Source: Anastrepha obliqua
Lineage: Eukaryota > Arthropoda > Insecta > Diptera > Tephritidae
DNA length: 64,000 bases
Assembly: GCF_027943255.1 (NCBI RefSeq)
Contig: NC_072893.1
Span: forward strand, 102,465,784-102,529,783
Reading direction: 5' to 3'
The translations under genes were made by a program, and so were the position numbers. Positions within the stretch are counted from its first letter, which is position 1, and the number at the start of each line of letters is the position of its first letter. The notes under the pieces were generated by a model that saw only the letters and a list, made by a program, of their open reading frames with translations, made no database searches and had not been told where the DNA came from. Below, piece by piece: positions 19,748 through 30,996 of the stretch.

Positions 19748-21655
19748 GTACAAAGTGTAAATAACAATACAGACCCTGCTAAAGAAAAGCTCATGTTTGA
19801 AAAACCAGCAGCTGAGAAAAAGTTTGTACTAACACTGTGATTTCTATTACCTTAATTTATTGGAAATGATAACAACAGCATGATTAACTGTGGTTTTTAT
19901 TCGTGCACCTGAAACTTATGCACTGGAAAGTATCGACTTCACCAAACCAACCCGAAAATCCTATTTTTTTCGATATTCGCGGGATCGTGCATATCTAGAT
20001 TACCAAATTGTTAGGAAATATTACTACCTACACGTTCTTGTTGAGCTGAATTAAAAATTGTCGAAGGAGAATTGAGGATTTTTCAAATCGTCGGCTCATT
20101 CCGCGTAAACTGTGAAACGGTTAGATCCTTAGATTATTCATCTCATTCGACGAGAAGTGCTGTTAGACTCCTATTTGTGTTCAAAGGATTAGAAGGAACA
20201 TAGATTTGGGTTCAGTGAAAGATAATTTAAGGATATAGGATATATACCATTAAAGGTGTCCTTACCTACAATTTTTTTTTCGTTTTTTTTTTTTAAATTA
20301 AACTTTGTTTTGTATTTTGCCAATACCTATAACTCACACAAATAATTGAATTTAAAAAGTGACATTGGGTTAAGTATAAAAGATACATTTCCTGTAAACT
20401 ATCCTTTCCTTTTCAAATTTAACATTTTATAGGTAGCTCTTAGATAAGCTGGATCGGTGCTTTACTTTTCAGCCTTATTTAGCAAATACTTGTGTATTAA
20501 ATCTAAATAAAATATTCTACAGCAGAAGTCTCATTACTTCGTTTTTGGATGCCTTGCTCCCATGCATGTATAAATAAGTAGGAAAGTTTCTCCTTTCGGA
20601 TATCAAATTGAAATGAGCTACAACTAAATTGCCAAAATCGGTAAAATTTGGTTGAACCAAATTATTATTTTTTATTTTCTTGCAGTTATAATATATGTAT
20701 GACTTAAACTTTTTCCTTTTAGATATTTGAGTTTTTGATCTACGTGAAGCGTAAATACGTATGTAATATATTTACATATATTATATGTTATATACTTACA
20801 TATAGCATATCCGAAATTCCCACCCATGCACAATAAATTATTCAAAAGCATTGGATCAGACACGAATAGTATAATTAGGGTTTCCCGTTTGCAAAATTAT
20901 AACAACATATTAATGCGTAACACCACAAATGGTCGAGGTGTCGAATTTCAGCGCATCACTCACCACACCACAAAATGTCATTTGCATAAACTAACATACC
21001 ATACCTATGTTATCATATTTATGCTCTATGTAGCTATGCTTGCGTGTGTGTGAAGAAAAATATGCAGTCGCCCTGATTCATGAGGTTACTGAGGGGCTGT
21101 CGGCCCCACTCGAATTTGACTCAAACGTTCAATAGATAGGTAAAATAGTTTAAAAAAGGGTACTCTTGATGGGCTCCTGGCACTTAATAATAGGGTGAAA
21201 GATGAGAATATATTTCGAATTAGTTGTATTCAAAATTATCGGACATGAAACATAATAGCTACTAGAAGCAGTGTACTATAAAAGTGTTTACGCTCGTGAG
21301 AAAATAATTTAATAAAAATTTTTATCGAAAAATTGTTTTTAATTGTAGGTGTTTGCTTATAAAATTTCAAAAACTAACAATATCAAAAATCACAAACATG
21401 TAAGTAAATGATGAGTTACCTTATACCTTCATTTTGGGGTGTAACAAACAGTCGCAGGGAGTGAGCATATTTAGCAATAATAATATCGCCCGTCATCCCC
21501 ACTTTTAATAACTGTTCCCCACTCTTCTCTCTGCTAATTTGGTTTACGGTCGCGAAATTATATTCAAATATCCAAAAACCACTTTCATTGACCACTCGAC
21601 TAATTCAATCTCTGACGCAGGTTTAATTTAAATTTCTAAAAACATTTTTTTTAAA
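19748..21655. other. AT-rich stretch, nothing recognised
   Basis: About 1.9 kb without a supported gene. The short frames at 20672-20863 and 20826-21053 have no motif. Confidence 0.45.
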
Positions 21656-21859
21656 TACAGGGTGCATACGGTGTGTGGCTAGATATGTATAGTAGAATAT
21701 ATGAGGCTGTAACTTCCCGAAATCATTACTTCTCTTTTTGCTCTTTTTCAGATAAGACATAGAGGACTACAATTTAAGTCAAGAAATGAAGAGAAATGCA
21801 ATATCATCGTTATATTATATATACAAATCTCAAATTTTCTTAAGTGCTTCCATTCATTC

Positions 21860-22215
21860 ATTTATGAGGTTCGCTGTGAATTGGATGCATCAGGCAGCGA
21901 TGCAGAATCTGTAGCAAAATGCAAAAAATATGAGGAACGTTCTGACACTGCCCGTTCTGCAGAATTTATTCAATAAGTTCAAGCGATCAATGACGAGGAC
22001 CCCTCAATATTAATGAGTGCCCTTGCGAGATGATAGACGGATGTGTTCCAATCTTGCAGAAGTTCTTGTTTCCATGCACATGAAGCTTCCAGCCAGATGT
22101 TGTGAGCAACAAAGGACATGGCATTGCACCACAGTCCTTTTTTTTCAAGGATTTCGAGTTAATTCTGTTGCGTCTGTTGTTGTTGTTGAGGTGGTTGAGC
22201 ATTTCCATTGAAATA
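21860..22215 (+). pseudogene. Mariner-type transposase, N-terminal and middle part
   Basis: Plus strand. RSDTARSAEFIQ then VQAINDEDPSILMSALAR matches the helix region of the mariner branch that has V-Q-x-x-I-D-x-D-P-x-x-S-M-R-A-I-A. After a deletion come DDRRMCSNLAEVLVSMHMKLPA and, in a shifted frame, VSNKGHGIAPQSFFF and FRVNSVASVVVVEVVE. These fit the block W-x-x-x-x-P-x-E-V-P-x-V-M-H-x-K-x-P-A...V-S-x-x-G-H-x-x-P...F-x-x-G-x-R-V-N-A. The first catalytic Asp segment is deleted. It continues beyond the LINE at 23113. Confidence 0.8.
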
Positions 22216-22259
22216 CTGACCAGCACCGTTTTACTACCACTATCTCGTGTGATGATGTA

Positions 22260-23112
22260 TTTTTTTTTTTGTTTCCAAGTCAGATCCATTTAGTGAGGTC
22301 CAAGTATAACAGCAAATCCTTTATCTCGATGTCTGAGATCTCCTTAATTTGCTGTAGGAATGGCTTACCGAAGGATCGGAGTCGTGCCCTGGCTAGTCCC
22401 GGACACTCACATAAATAGTGGAAAAGACTTTCCTTCGCCCCTTCCGCTTGACAGCTTCTGCATATAGGATTGAAGGGTAGATTGAGTCTAGCTGCATGAT
22501 CCCCTACTTTCCAATGACCTGTAAGGGTTGCAGTGATGCGTGAAATGTTTGGCCGAGAACATCCTAGCAGGTCATTCGTCCTTTGTATTTTATATGACGG
22601 CCATGTGTTTTTTGTTGTAATACATGTAGGTATTTGCTTCCATCTTCTTTCGGCTAAAGCATGACCTATGACCGGGAATCCATATCAGAGTAATTTTAAG
22701 CCAATGGCTGAGCAGTTCCAGCTCCTCTCTACACTGTAAGACCAGTTTGGATGAAATGTAGTTGGAGTTAGACTCCTTAATAACTGCTTGACTGTCTGAG
22801 AAGATAGCTACTCTTGCACCAACTTCCTTGTAGAGCTCTAGGGATTTGGATGCTTCTCTGATTGCTAAAAGTTCTGCCTGGAACACGGTGCCATAATCAG
22901 GAAGACGAATTGATTGAGATAGGTTGAGTGGCTCCGAATGGAAGCCAGCTCCCACACCACAGTTCATCTTAGAACTATCGGTATAAATTTCGATATCGTG
23001 TCTTCCAATCACCTCTCCTTTGCTCCAATCGGTTCTAGGTGGAAAACGTACCGTAAAGCCTTTCTTGAAGTTGAGGTCGGGGACTGTGTAGTCTGATCCG
23101 TTTTTGAGCAGC
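22260..23112 (-). mobile_element. LINE 3' end with poly(A) inserted in the mariner
   Basis: The T run at 22260-22270 is the poly(A) tail seen from the plus strand. From there the minus-strand element covers the ORF2 stop, the C-terminal Cys/His tail and the RNase H, and it is 5' truncated near 23112, where mariner sequence (VVKPWIDSV) resumes. A poly(A) tail and 5' truncation are typical of target-primed reverse transcription. I could not identify the target duplication. Confidence 0.82.
22276..23100 (-). pseudogene. LINE ORF2: RNase H and C-terminal tail
   Basis: Minus strand. RNase H: IEIYTDSSKMNCGVGAG (Asp), TVFQAELLAIREASKSL (Glu), RVAIFSDSQAVIKES (Asp), then LIWIPGH. After one frameshift near 22650 the tail is continuous: RRWKQIPTCITTKNTWPSY, ITATLTGHWKVGDHAARL, C-R-S-C followed by SLFHYLCECPGLARARLR, and the stop after LYLDLTKWI. 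The three RNase H carboxylates survive. One of the better kept LINE ends here; the RT is lost by truncation. Confidence 0.88.
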
Positions 23113-23500
23113 GAGGGTCAGTAGTGAAACCCTGGATTGATAGTGTATGCGAGGACAGCCGAACGTCTCTCAGCAAGACTCTACTTCTTCACACAAAGCA
23201 ATGTTAACACAAGATTGGATGGCTGGAATTTTCCATAACTAAATAACACCGAGCTTATGGCCGCCTCACTCCTCAGACAACAATCCCTTGGATTACTATG
23301 TATGATGCGTAGTTGAGTGAAACCAATAAGGCTTCTCATAACACCATTTCTTTTCTGCAGGCTGCAATTAATACCGTTATGGTCAATATGAATAAAGAGT
23401 TTTTGATTTGGGGAGCTTTGGATTATTGCAGTTATGGAAATTTTATTGAATGGTTGTTTAGATATATAATAAGTTATTGTTGTGCATCAAATTTGTGAAG
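23113..23500 (+). pseudogene. Mariner-type transposase, C-terminal part
   Basis: Continues the remnant at 21860-22215 beyond the LINE. VVKPWIDSVC, then a degraded Q-D-S-A-P-S-H block (EDSRTSLSKTLLL), HKIGWLEFSI, then PQTTIPWITMYDA standing for P-x-x-S-x-D-x-N-P-L-D-Y-Y-V-W, and finally SETNKASHNTISFLQAAIN and INTVMVNMNKEFLI. The third acidic block has lost its Asp. Dead copy. Confidence 0.78.
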
Positions 23501-23578
23501 TTTCACTCAATTTTGTTTAAAATAAAAGCTTATTAGTGTTACTCTCAAGTTGTTCTCAAATACCGTACGCACCCTGTA

Positions 23579-24794
23579 TTTGTCTTCACTTTATTATATT
23601 AATATAGACATTAAATGAGTAATGAGTAAATGTAATTTTCATTTGTCCTTTCTAGCTTTAAAGTCCTTTAAAAATTAAAGCGATGGGAAAATCAGAAACA
23701 AAAATTATAAATTATCTTCGGGGCAAATTTCAGAACAGCCACTGTTTCAATTACATACACACTTGCATGCATACGCCTGCCTATCCATATATGGTTCCAT
23801 ATATGGGTCCGTTACCATGCACGCACGAGTGATATGTGAAACGCTTGTAATAACAATTTTCGATGTGAGGCCGCTATTATTTCGGAAAATATTCTGGATA
23901 AACTACTATTTGACATCAAAAGGCTAACCAGTGGTGACACACTTGACATGAAAAAATTCCTGTTGAACTGCGAGAATAAATAATTTCAACAGTGCAAACC
24001 AAAGCAATTAAATTTGTGGGATTGGTTTTTTACAAAAGTTTTCGTATACGTAGATACGTTGGATTATTTAAATTTATGCACGCAGATCGGTATGAATGTG
24101 CCCGAGAATTTACACATTTATTCTTGAATTAAAATAAAAGTTGAAAATTATTTTGTAAGTTGAATGCTATCATCGCCTGTCATGGAGTATTTCTATTTTA
24201 ACTTGTATAAAGATTCTCAGATTTTAATTTAAGGCAGGTTATAATGTGCACTTTGTATTAAATTTTACAACGCCATGGTACAAATTACTGTCAATGAATT
24301 GTAGGGTTTGATTTAACATTTATGGCATATTAAGTGGTTGAGTAACCCTAGAGCGGAGAGATACTGTGAGCTAGAAGATATATAAATCTCAATACAACAT
24401 CACCAGCCCGCACTCAAGGTACTGTTAAGCCCTTAATGTAAGCTAAGATGCCATTAATCTTCATACAGGCAGACCTATATGATGCAAATGCAAACGCAGT
24501 CGACTTTCGATAAGGCAAACCTGTAAAACACCTAGGGTTAGCCATATCCACTCGGTTTTGCTTGCCTGATGACCCTTAATGAGTCCCAGTACTTAGCGCG
24601 CTCAGAGTATATCCATTCTATTATTAACCACTTAGATATATATATATATCAGCCAAGACCAAAAAATGATTCCAGCTCCAAGACAACCCTTGATGAAACT
24701 CATCTTAAATACTCTTTAGCGCTGACTTTTTTACAGAACGTTCGCAGTGGTCAAGTTCCCAAAACAGCGGTACTGAGTTTGTTCTTACTCACAC
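23579..24794. other. Intergenic stretch, nothing recognised
   Basis: AT-rich DNA with short TA runs (for example 24633-24646). No ORF with a motif. The right edge joins a decayed LINE. Confidence 0.45.
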
Positions 24795-25500
24795 TTAATA
24801 CTGGGTTTTCAACCTAAAGTAAGGCTGTATAAGACGGTTATATGATCAATTTTATCATACGGTTCGGTAGTTTGGTGGAAAAATCTTGGAGGAGAACACA
24901 ACATGAAATTGCTTGGCAGAATACAAAGATCAGTCTGAGCAAAAGCTGTCGTTACAATTAGATCATGCCCTAGGGAGGCTCTTAATGCACTCACACATGT
25001 TATTCCAATGGACTTACATGTAAAGAAGCTAACAACTATGAGTGTATTTAGGTTAAATGAAGCGGATCGATGAAAGGAAAAAACGGATGATGAAACTGAC
25101 ATATTATTATTGCGACAAATTCAGTTCACCTCCGGGGGGATTGATTACATCGCCCTGACGGTGCCATTCAATAGAAATTTTGCCTCTCTCTTTCCATCTC
25201 GTGAGGAATAGAAGAAGGGTATTTTACTAAACAATAACATACAACAGTCTACACCGATGATTCAAAAATAGATTAGGGTGTTGGGGCAGGGATGTATTCC
25301 TATAGACTTAGAATTGAAAACTCTGTGCGTCTTTCTAATACTAGCAGTGTCTTCAAGGCGGAAGTACTGGCAATAGGGGAAGCTTGTAGGCTACTAATCG
25401 CAGGTTTCTCCTTTAAGGGTATCCAAATCCAATTCTGCACTGGATTCGGCTACAACAAAAACTCGATTATTGATGAATCAAACCGTAGCGACTTACTTCA
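24795..25500 (+). pseudogene. LINE ORF2 remnant: RT thumb to RNase H
   Basis: Plus strand, several stops. ILSYGSVVWWKNLGG is the R-P-I-L-T-Y-G-x-x-V-W-W block that follows the RT palm. LGRIQRSV, then CPREALNALTHVIPMDLHVK, then FRLNEADR match the linker of jockey/R1-type ORF2. RNase H follows: a TPMIQK segment after lost Asp, then SNTSSVFKAEVLAIGEACRL with the Glu. Sequence decays after 25480. Confidence 0.75.
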
Positions 25501-26414
25501 GCCAAATCAACTAAAGCTCTTTATTAACTTTAATTTTCTTTTCCTTGTTTTAGCTCAATGTTTGGAAGTAGTTTCGTGTCTAAGATAATATTATTACTGT
25601 TACTGTAATGTAAAAATCTGTGTATATAAAAGTCGCTTTGCTCAAGCAGAATCAATTACGCTTTAGTGGCCCTGTTTCATTTCTTTTAAGTCGTATTAGG
25701 TTGTGGAGTACAGCAAATCCCACCGCACGGTTTACATAACTTTTTCAACCCAAACAACGTTGGGTTAATTACCCCTTTAGGTTAGTTTGCGTGAAAGTTT
25801 GAAAGCGTCAAATTTATTGTCTTCTTTCTGTTTCCGGCAAAATGCGAATTTCATATCTGCCAGTTGAGAAAATAAAACAGCTTTTCATACAAACTGTTGG
25901 CGAAACTTTATCCTGGTATTTAAAAAAGATTTGCCTAAAAAATATAATTACAAGTTGGTATCAGCCGCATTATCTTGCAATGTCACCATGGTCACTGAAT
26001 GAGCTAGTGTCTGGTGAAAACTTTAGTAGATTTGTGACATAATCCTCATCACTCTTTCAGAGGCAAAATTAAATATCAGCAAACATTCAGAGGAGACGTT
26101 GCTCCACAGTGAAGGTGTTTGCCTTGGGAGCTGATAGAAAAACGGTTCTTGAAATAATCTCAAAATTCAGACCGTCGACTGATTAAGACAGAAACTGACG
26201 CGGAATCAGCACACTAAGTATTACAGGATCCCGAATATCACTCAAGATCTATGCATGTGAACTCCTAAGGTACATATTCCGATACTACATACATATATTT
26301 ATGGTTATTCTACTGAGGTCTGAGAGTAAAATACTGTGACTCGGCAGTTTATTTTGCAATAGCGAATTTTTATTGTACATATGTATATATGAGTGTGCAG
26401 GGTGAAAATAATGT
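25501..26414. other. Unassigned; one TATA-box-like site
   Basis: No gene supported. TATATAAAAG at 25623-25632 followed about 25-30 bp later by TCAAGC resembles a core promoter, but no transcript or ORF follows it. It may be a remnant of a transposon promoter or chance. Confidence 0.3.
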
Positions 26415-26864
26415 GCTCTTTAACATACCGTTATTTCACTCTGAGCAAATTTTACAGAATCAGCTGATGGGATGTGTTTACAAAAAACTGAGATTGTGTT
26501 GGTGATGTATGAAAAAAAAATAGCCAATGACACTTCGTTTCTATCAACAACTGATTGGACGAGTGTGTGAATGTACGTGAAATGATCGTGCATAATTGGG
26601 CTGCCGAATCCGCCGGGTGGCGTGGCAGCCGAAGCTCCCTCCACAATTTTCTTTCTTACCATAGCTAAAGAGCCAAGGATGATAGATACCAGGTTTGCTC
26701 GTTAGGTATGGTGAAAAAAAATTGTTTTTAGGGAACTTTGGATTCTACGTCACTCGGTTTGTTTTTCACAAAATTTAGCTTTAGCTTAGTGAAACACAAA
26801 ACGAATGACGTCGGCATATCTGTCAAACTCGCTCAGAGCGGAATAACGGTCTGCTCTAAAGAGC
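26415..26864. mobile_element. 450-bp MITE with about 45-bp TIRs
   Basis: The left end GCTCTTTAACATACCGTTAT and the inverse of the right end (GCTCTTTAGAGCAGACCGTT) align through ACCGTTATTYCRCTCTGAGC and on to TTTNACAGA, about 45 bp with one small gap. Inside is a second inverted repeat, ACGTCACTCGGTTTG...CAAAACGAATGACGT (26748-26812), and a GGCTGCC/GGCAGCC pair. No coding capacity. Partial relatives lie at 15490-15730 and 48905-48995. Confidence 0.7.
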
Positions 26865-28122
26865 AAAACTTGTAAAACATATCCTTATACTCACCAATCA
26901 AACAAAGTATACTAGAAAAATAGTCGAGATATAGCTCCCATATCACTGATTGAACCGATATAAGCAAAATGGTGGCTTTACATATATGTTAGAGACTAAT
27001 CACGACAATTTTTTCGTGACCAAGTACCTCAACTTAATTAGTGGAGTGACATATGCAACCCCTTCAGGTATGTCAGATGTCGCCCCCCTGGTGAAGCTTC
27101 TAGAACAGTAGAACTCATATCGGACGGAGGTTAGCAGAACAGTTTGTTTTTGAGCTTTTCCGCCTCTCTCCCCTCAAAGCTGAGAGTTATTTACTATATT
27201 TACTTCGCCGCAAACGGCTCCCTCAGCAATTGTTGTGCAATTCATTCGAAGCCTGCCTTAAACACAGAAAAGCAGAAAGGTTCTAGGAGGGCGGACTTAT
27301 TGATACACCCTCTACCATCATTAAGATAAATGAATAAGGGTTTCTTACTCAAAATCAACCAACTTTTGAATAAACGGTGAAATCCAATGGAATTTATTCT
27401 GTTCTGAGCATTACAATGGCAAACCTTCTGCTAATGAAAAATGTTATCTTAAACGAGGCGGAACTAAACCGAATGTTTCCCATGCACTCTCATTAATGCT
27501 TGAACAAATGCTGCTACAAAGGTATCTTAGAATGTGAAAACAGATATGCGCATGTAATTCTATACATACATATGTGCTTATATATATATGTAATCGTGTT
27601 TTATGCATTTGTATTTTAATCTGGAAAGCGTTCGACATGCAGGCAGTTAACGCCCTTTGTAAGTATTCTGGTGTGTATTGGCGTGTATAATATGCATACA
27701 TGCATAATAAATATTCTACGAACTGGGAGGTTAGAGTAACCTCTCCTCCTCCGCTTTCTCTTGCCAAATTTGCCTCTAGTTGAGTATTGTAAAGCATGTT
27801 CATTGTGTATCAGCTGCAGTATACCCATAATCACGATTAAGCATCGAATTTAATTGCGCAGACTCTCATGAATTTGTTGCTGCATTAAAACGCGCTGATG
27901 CCATCACCGTATTGGGAAAGTGTGGATGCTTAAATTTTTTTTTTTTCCGAATAGAAGAACCAGGCGAAGCCTATTTAATAAAGCTGGACTCCAGAAAGGA
28001 AATTTCTTGGCTATTCTAAAGCTATATTCATGAGAAGATTTTGTTATACATAAAGTGATTTGTAATAAAATCAAAAATTTGAAATAAAACTCAAATGAAA
28101 TAATTCTAAGCTCCAATTTATA
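26865..28122. other. Intergenic stretch, nothing recognised
   Basis: Mixed-composition DNA. Reading frames at 27144-27329 (plus) and 27444-27834 (minus) show no motif. I see no RNA gene. Confidence 0.4.
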
Positions 28123-29143
28123 TTAAAAAGAATGACCACCTTTCGCCTTGACTATACCCTTCAAACGGTCAAAAAATGAGTTGCATGCTGCACGAGTGTG
28201 ATCTTGAGGTATTTTGGCCCATTCTCGTATAATCGCTTTTTTCAGCGCATCCATACTGGCATATTTTTTAGTCCTCACCTCCCACTCCAAAATGGACCAG
28301 ATGGAATAGTCCATCGGATTTGCGTCTGGCGAATTCGAAAGACATTGTGTGGACGAAATGAAGTGTGGAATATGAATTTTTAACCATTCTTGGTTCACAC
28401 AATCTTTATGAGACGGTGCCGAGTCCTGTTGGAACGTTCATGGTCTACGACCGAAATGTTTGCGTGTCCACGGCTCTAAAGCAGCTTCAGCACTTTGACT
28501 CCAGGCTCGATAAAAACGATTGGAGAGCGTCCATCAGCGGTAACTGCGGCCCAAACCTTTACTTGCGATGGGAAATTGCTTCGAGTATCCATACGTAGGC
28601 TCAAATTCTCGTATGCGTTCGGTCAAGTAAACACGATCGTTTTGAGTGTTTATGAACTGCTCAATTGGGAAATTTTTTTCATCAGAAAACACAATGTTAG
28701 GAAATTCGCCCCGTTCGTGCAAGCGCAACAGCTCCTTTGCTCTTTCGCACCGAACTTTTTTTTGCTGGAGTGAAAGATCGTGTGCTTTTTGGAACTTGTA
28801 AGGCTTGACCTTGAGCTCATTTTTTAATATGCGTCGAATGCGGTCTTGCGATATTTTCAGTTCTTTGGCCATTTTTCTTCCACTTTGACGTGGATTTCGT
28901 TCAAGTCGAGCCTTCACTTTCCGAACCATTTCTGGCGTTGTTGCGTTTTTTTTGGTCCACCTCCATAGCGTTTGCAATGCTACCAGTATCATTGTAACGT
29001 TTTATAGTGCGATACACCAACATTTTATTCACTTTGAGGTGACTGAGCTCACGAACAATAGCTGATTGTGATTTTCCAGCCATATATAACGCAATCACAC
29101 TATTACCTTTGAATTCTATCACAGAAAAAAAAAAATTCAACAA
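28123..29143 (-). pseudogene. Mariner-family transposase, DD37D (maT-like), frameshifted
   Basis: Three minus-strand frames make one protein. 29143-28904: GNSVIALYMAGKSQSAIVREL, an HTH. 28992-28534: TPEMVRKVKARLERNPRQSGRKMA (second HTH), then NIVFSDEKNFPIEQF with the first Asp, and ERIREFEPTYGYSKQFP. A shifted frame near 28440 gives QQDSAPSHKDCVN-like sequence with the second Asp. 28398-28123: SPDANPMDYSIWSILEWEVR with the third Asp, ending in VKAKGGHSF and a stop. The N-P-M-D-Y-x-I-W signature and spacing fit the DD37D (maT) branch. I found no clean TIR pair. All three Asp codons are present, but about three frameshifts break it. Confidence 0.88.
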
Positions 29144-29399
29144 AACTGAGACGCAAATGCTTTTGATGGCTTATAAACAATAATTTTAATTGTCATTAGA
29201 ACAATTTTGACGTTGATGTCATGAGCTGTTTTACAGACACAAGCAGTGTGAAGTTGGTAACACTTCATATCGTTCACCCTGTCGTGACTAATTAATGAAA
29301 TGAGACGTCGCTTATTAATGATCTCGTTAATCTACGCAAATTCAGTCCCTTAGCATGATATGAAAGCTCTTGGAAGCAGCTACTCTGCTCAAATCAACT
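29144..29399. other. Probable 5' flank of the DD37D transposase
   Basis: AT-rich DNA with TTCACCCTG at 29273, the kind of sequence that ends many maT/Tc1 elements (CAGGGTGAA inverse). No matching second end was found next to the stop codon, so the element boundary stays open. Confidence 0.35.
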
Positions 29400-29650
29400 G
29401 GCGGCCAACTTATTCTCGCAGACAGAAGCCTACAACACCTTCGCTGTAGAGGTAGAAAGTTAAAACCAGCTGCAATCCTTAAATCCGTTCAGCGCTCTAA
29501 ATATAATAAAGTACATCCACTGCACTGACAGCTTGTCCTGTTTCCAAACTTAAAAAGAACTGTGGTATTCCATCCTATTAATATTCGTATCATTAGAAAT
29601 ATGCTTGCAGACTTAACTGCCAAGGAAGCGAGTTACACTCCTACCGGCGT
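29400..29650 (+). pseudogene. LINE RNase H remnant
   Basis: Plus-strand scraps in shifting frames: LFSQTEAYNTFAVEVE (Glu block), IHCTDSLSCFQT (Asp block, compare F/Y-T-D-S-x-S-x-L-x-A-L) and RNMLADLTAKEAS (closing N-x-L-A-D-x-x-A-K-x-A). Order and spacing fit an R1/LOA-type RNase H. Too short for more. Confidence 0.55.
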
Positions 29651-29665
29651 ATACTAGGTTAATTA

Positions 29666-30715
29666 ATAAGTTTTGCGGTTCGATAAGAAAAACACAATCT
29701 CACAGTTTGAAATATACTTTATTATTTAGGAGGTGAGAAGAAGTGGAAGAGCTGCAATGCTGCAGTTGTTATGACCTCACCATTTGATGAAAAACGCTTT
29801 CCACGCGTACATTTTTTAGGCGTGGTAACAAATGGAAGTCGCTAGGGCCCCAATCTGATGAATACAGCAATTGCTCCAACAATTCCACTATAAAAAGCTT
29901 TTGTGACACGATGCATGGTCCTGATGATAAAAACAAGTTTCTTTTGCAAACTGGGTCTTTTTCACGAATTTTTTTCTTCAGCTGGTCTGAATGGTTACAA
30001 TAATATTCAGAATCTATTGTTTTATCAGTTAGGAAGGAATCCACAAACAAAATTTTTTTCGCATCCCAAAACACTGATGCTAACACCTTCTTGGTCGATT
30101 TCTGGACATCAACTCGTTTCGGAGCCGAAGAACCAGACCAACACAATTCTTTAGCCGCTTGTTTTGAGTTAAAATCATGGTGATAAGACCCAAGTCTCAT
30201 CCATAGTGATGCATCGACGTACAAAATCCACTTTATTATTGCTAACACTGCCCAATGAGATGCTCAGGGCTTCCACTAAATCACGTTCAGTCACTCAACA
30301 ATCTTCCAATACAATATCCAGTACTCTTTCTACGATTTCTGGTGTTGTTGCTGTCCTTGACGTGGATCGTGGATTATCTTCAATACTTGTAGGACCACGT
30401 TTAAATTAAGCAATCCGTCTTTCTACTGTGCTAATTGATGGCAAAAAGTCTTTATACACTTTGAACATTCGTTCATAAATTTCCTTTGCTTTTAAGCCCT
30501 TCAAAACTAAAAATTCAATCACTGCCCGATACTTGATTTTTTCCATTGTAGAAAATACTGTGACACATCGATACCAAATGGCTTGTAAACAAAAAATTAT
30601 TTGATTTTGATTTGATTGAAATGAAACTTCACTATGTTCATATCAAGAGTGTACCAACATAACAACAAAAAATTTAGACTAGTGGCAATCTCCCTTATCG
30701 AATCGCAAAACTTAT
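29666..30715 (-). mobile_element. Mariner element, TA-flanked
   Basis: ATAAGTTTTGCGGTTCGATA at the left and the inverse of ATAAGTTTTGCGATTCGATA at the right (one mismatch over 22 bp), with TA just outside (29664-29665 and 30716-30717). At 1,050 bp it is about 250 bp shorter than an intact mariner. Confidence 0.94.
29769..30546 (-). pseudogene. Mariner transposase, DD34D, internally deleted
   Basis: Starts MEKIKYRAVIEFLVLKG at 30546, the N-terminal HTH. It continues STVERRIA, a stop, FKRGPTSIEDNPRS and TATTPEIVERVLDIVLEDC, typical of the mellifera-like mariners. The frame at 30248 carries WMRLGSYHHD, where the M-D-E-T-W Asp is disrupted by a shift. APKRVDVQKSTKKVLASVFWD and TIDSEYYCNHSDQLKKKI follow. 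The second Asp is in an alternative frame (HQDHASCHKS, near 29910), and the third is in DWGPSDFHLLPRLK. The segment between the second HTH and first Asp is deleted. Dead copy. Confidence 0.9.
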
Positions 30716-30996
30716 TAAACAACCCGGTAATTCAGCACATATGTATACATATACATTAGAGTGTCCCAAAAAAATTAAAGTGTTTTTTTTTTTAACGCAT
30801 ACCCTCTTATTTTGTTTGAATGGTCTCAAAACATCTAAAAATAAAGTTTCGTCTATTTAGGATCACGGCAACCCGTGCTGAGTTGCGCCGAAATCTGTCG
30901 GTACTTGTACAGTACGGCGCGCGTGAACTGTCGGATTGATTGCGTGTAATTACTTTTTTGTTTTATTAGTAATCGGGTTTTTTTCGTGTAGTCAAC

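Larger units (their letters stand above)
21658..23576 (+). mobile_element. Mariner-type element split by a LINE, TA-flanked
   Basis: CAGGGTGCATACGGT at 21658 and its inverse ACCGTACGCACCCTG ending at 23576 are the TIRs (one mismatch in 15), each preceded or followed by TA (21656-21657 and 23577-23578). About 850 bp of the interior is a nested minus-strand LINE 3' end (22260-23112). The remaining 1.07 kb holds transposase remnants in plus orientation. Confidence 0.88.

Noticed and set aside
25623..25660. TATATAAAAG core promoter
   Set aside because: No transcription unit follows and the sequence is common by chance in AT-rich DNA. Kept only as a remark.
26398..29282. CAGGGTGAAAATAAT at 26398 paired with TTCACCCTG at 29273 as ends of one 2.9-kb mariner
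   Set aside because: Similarity is limited to the first nine bases, no TA lies outside, and the MITE and about 1.2 kb of unrelated DNA would have to be inside.
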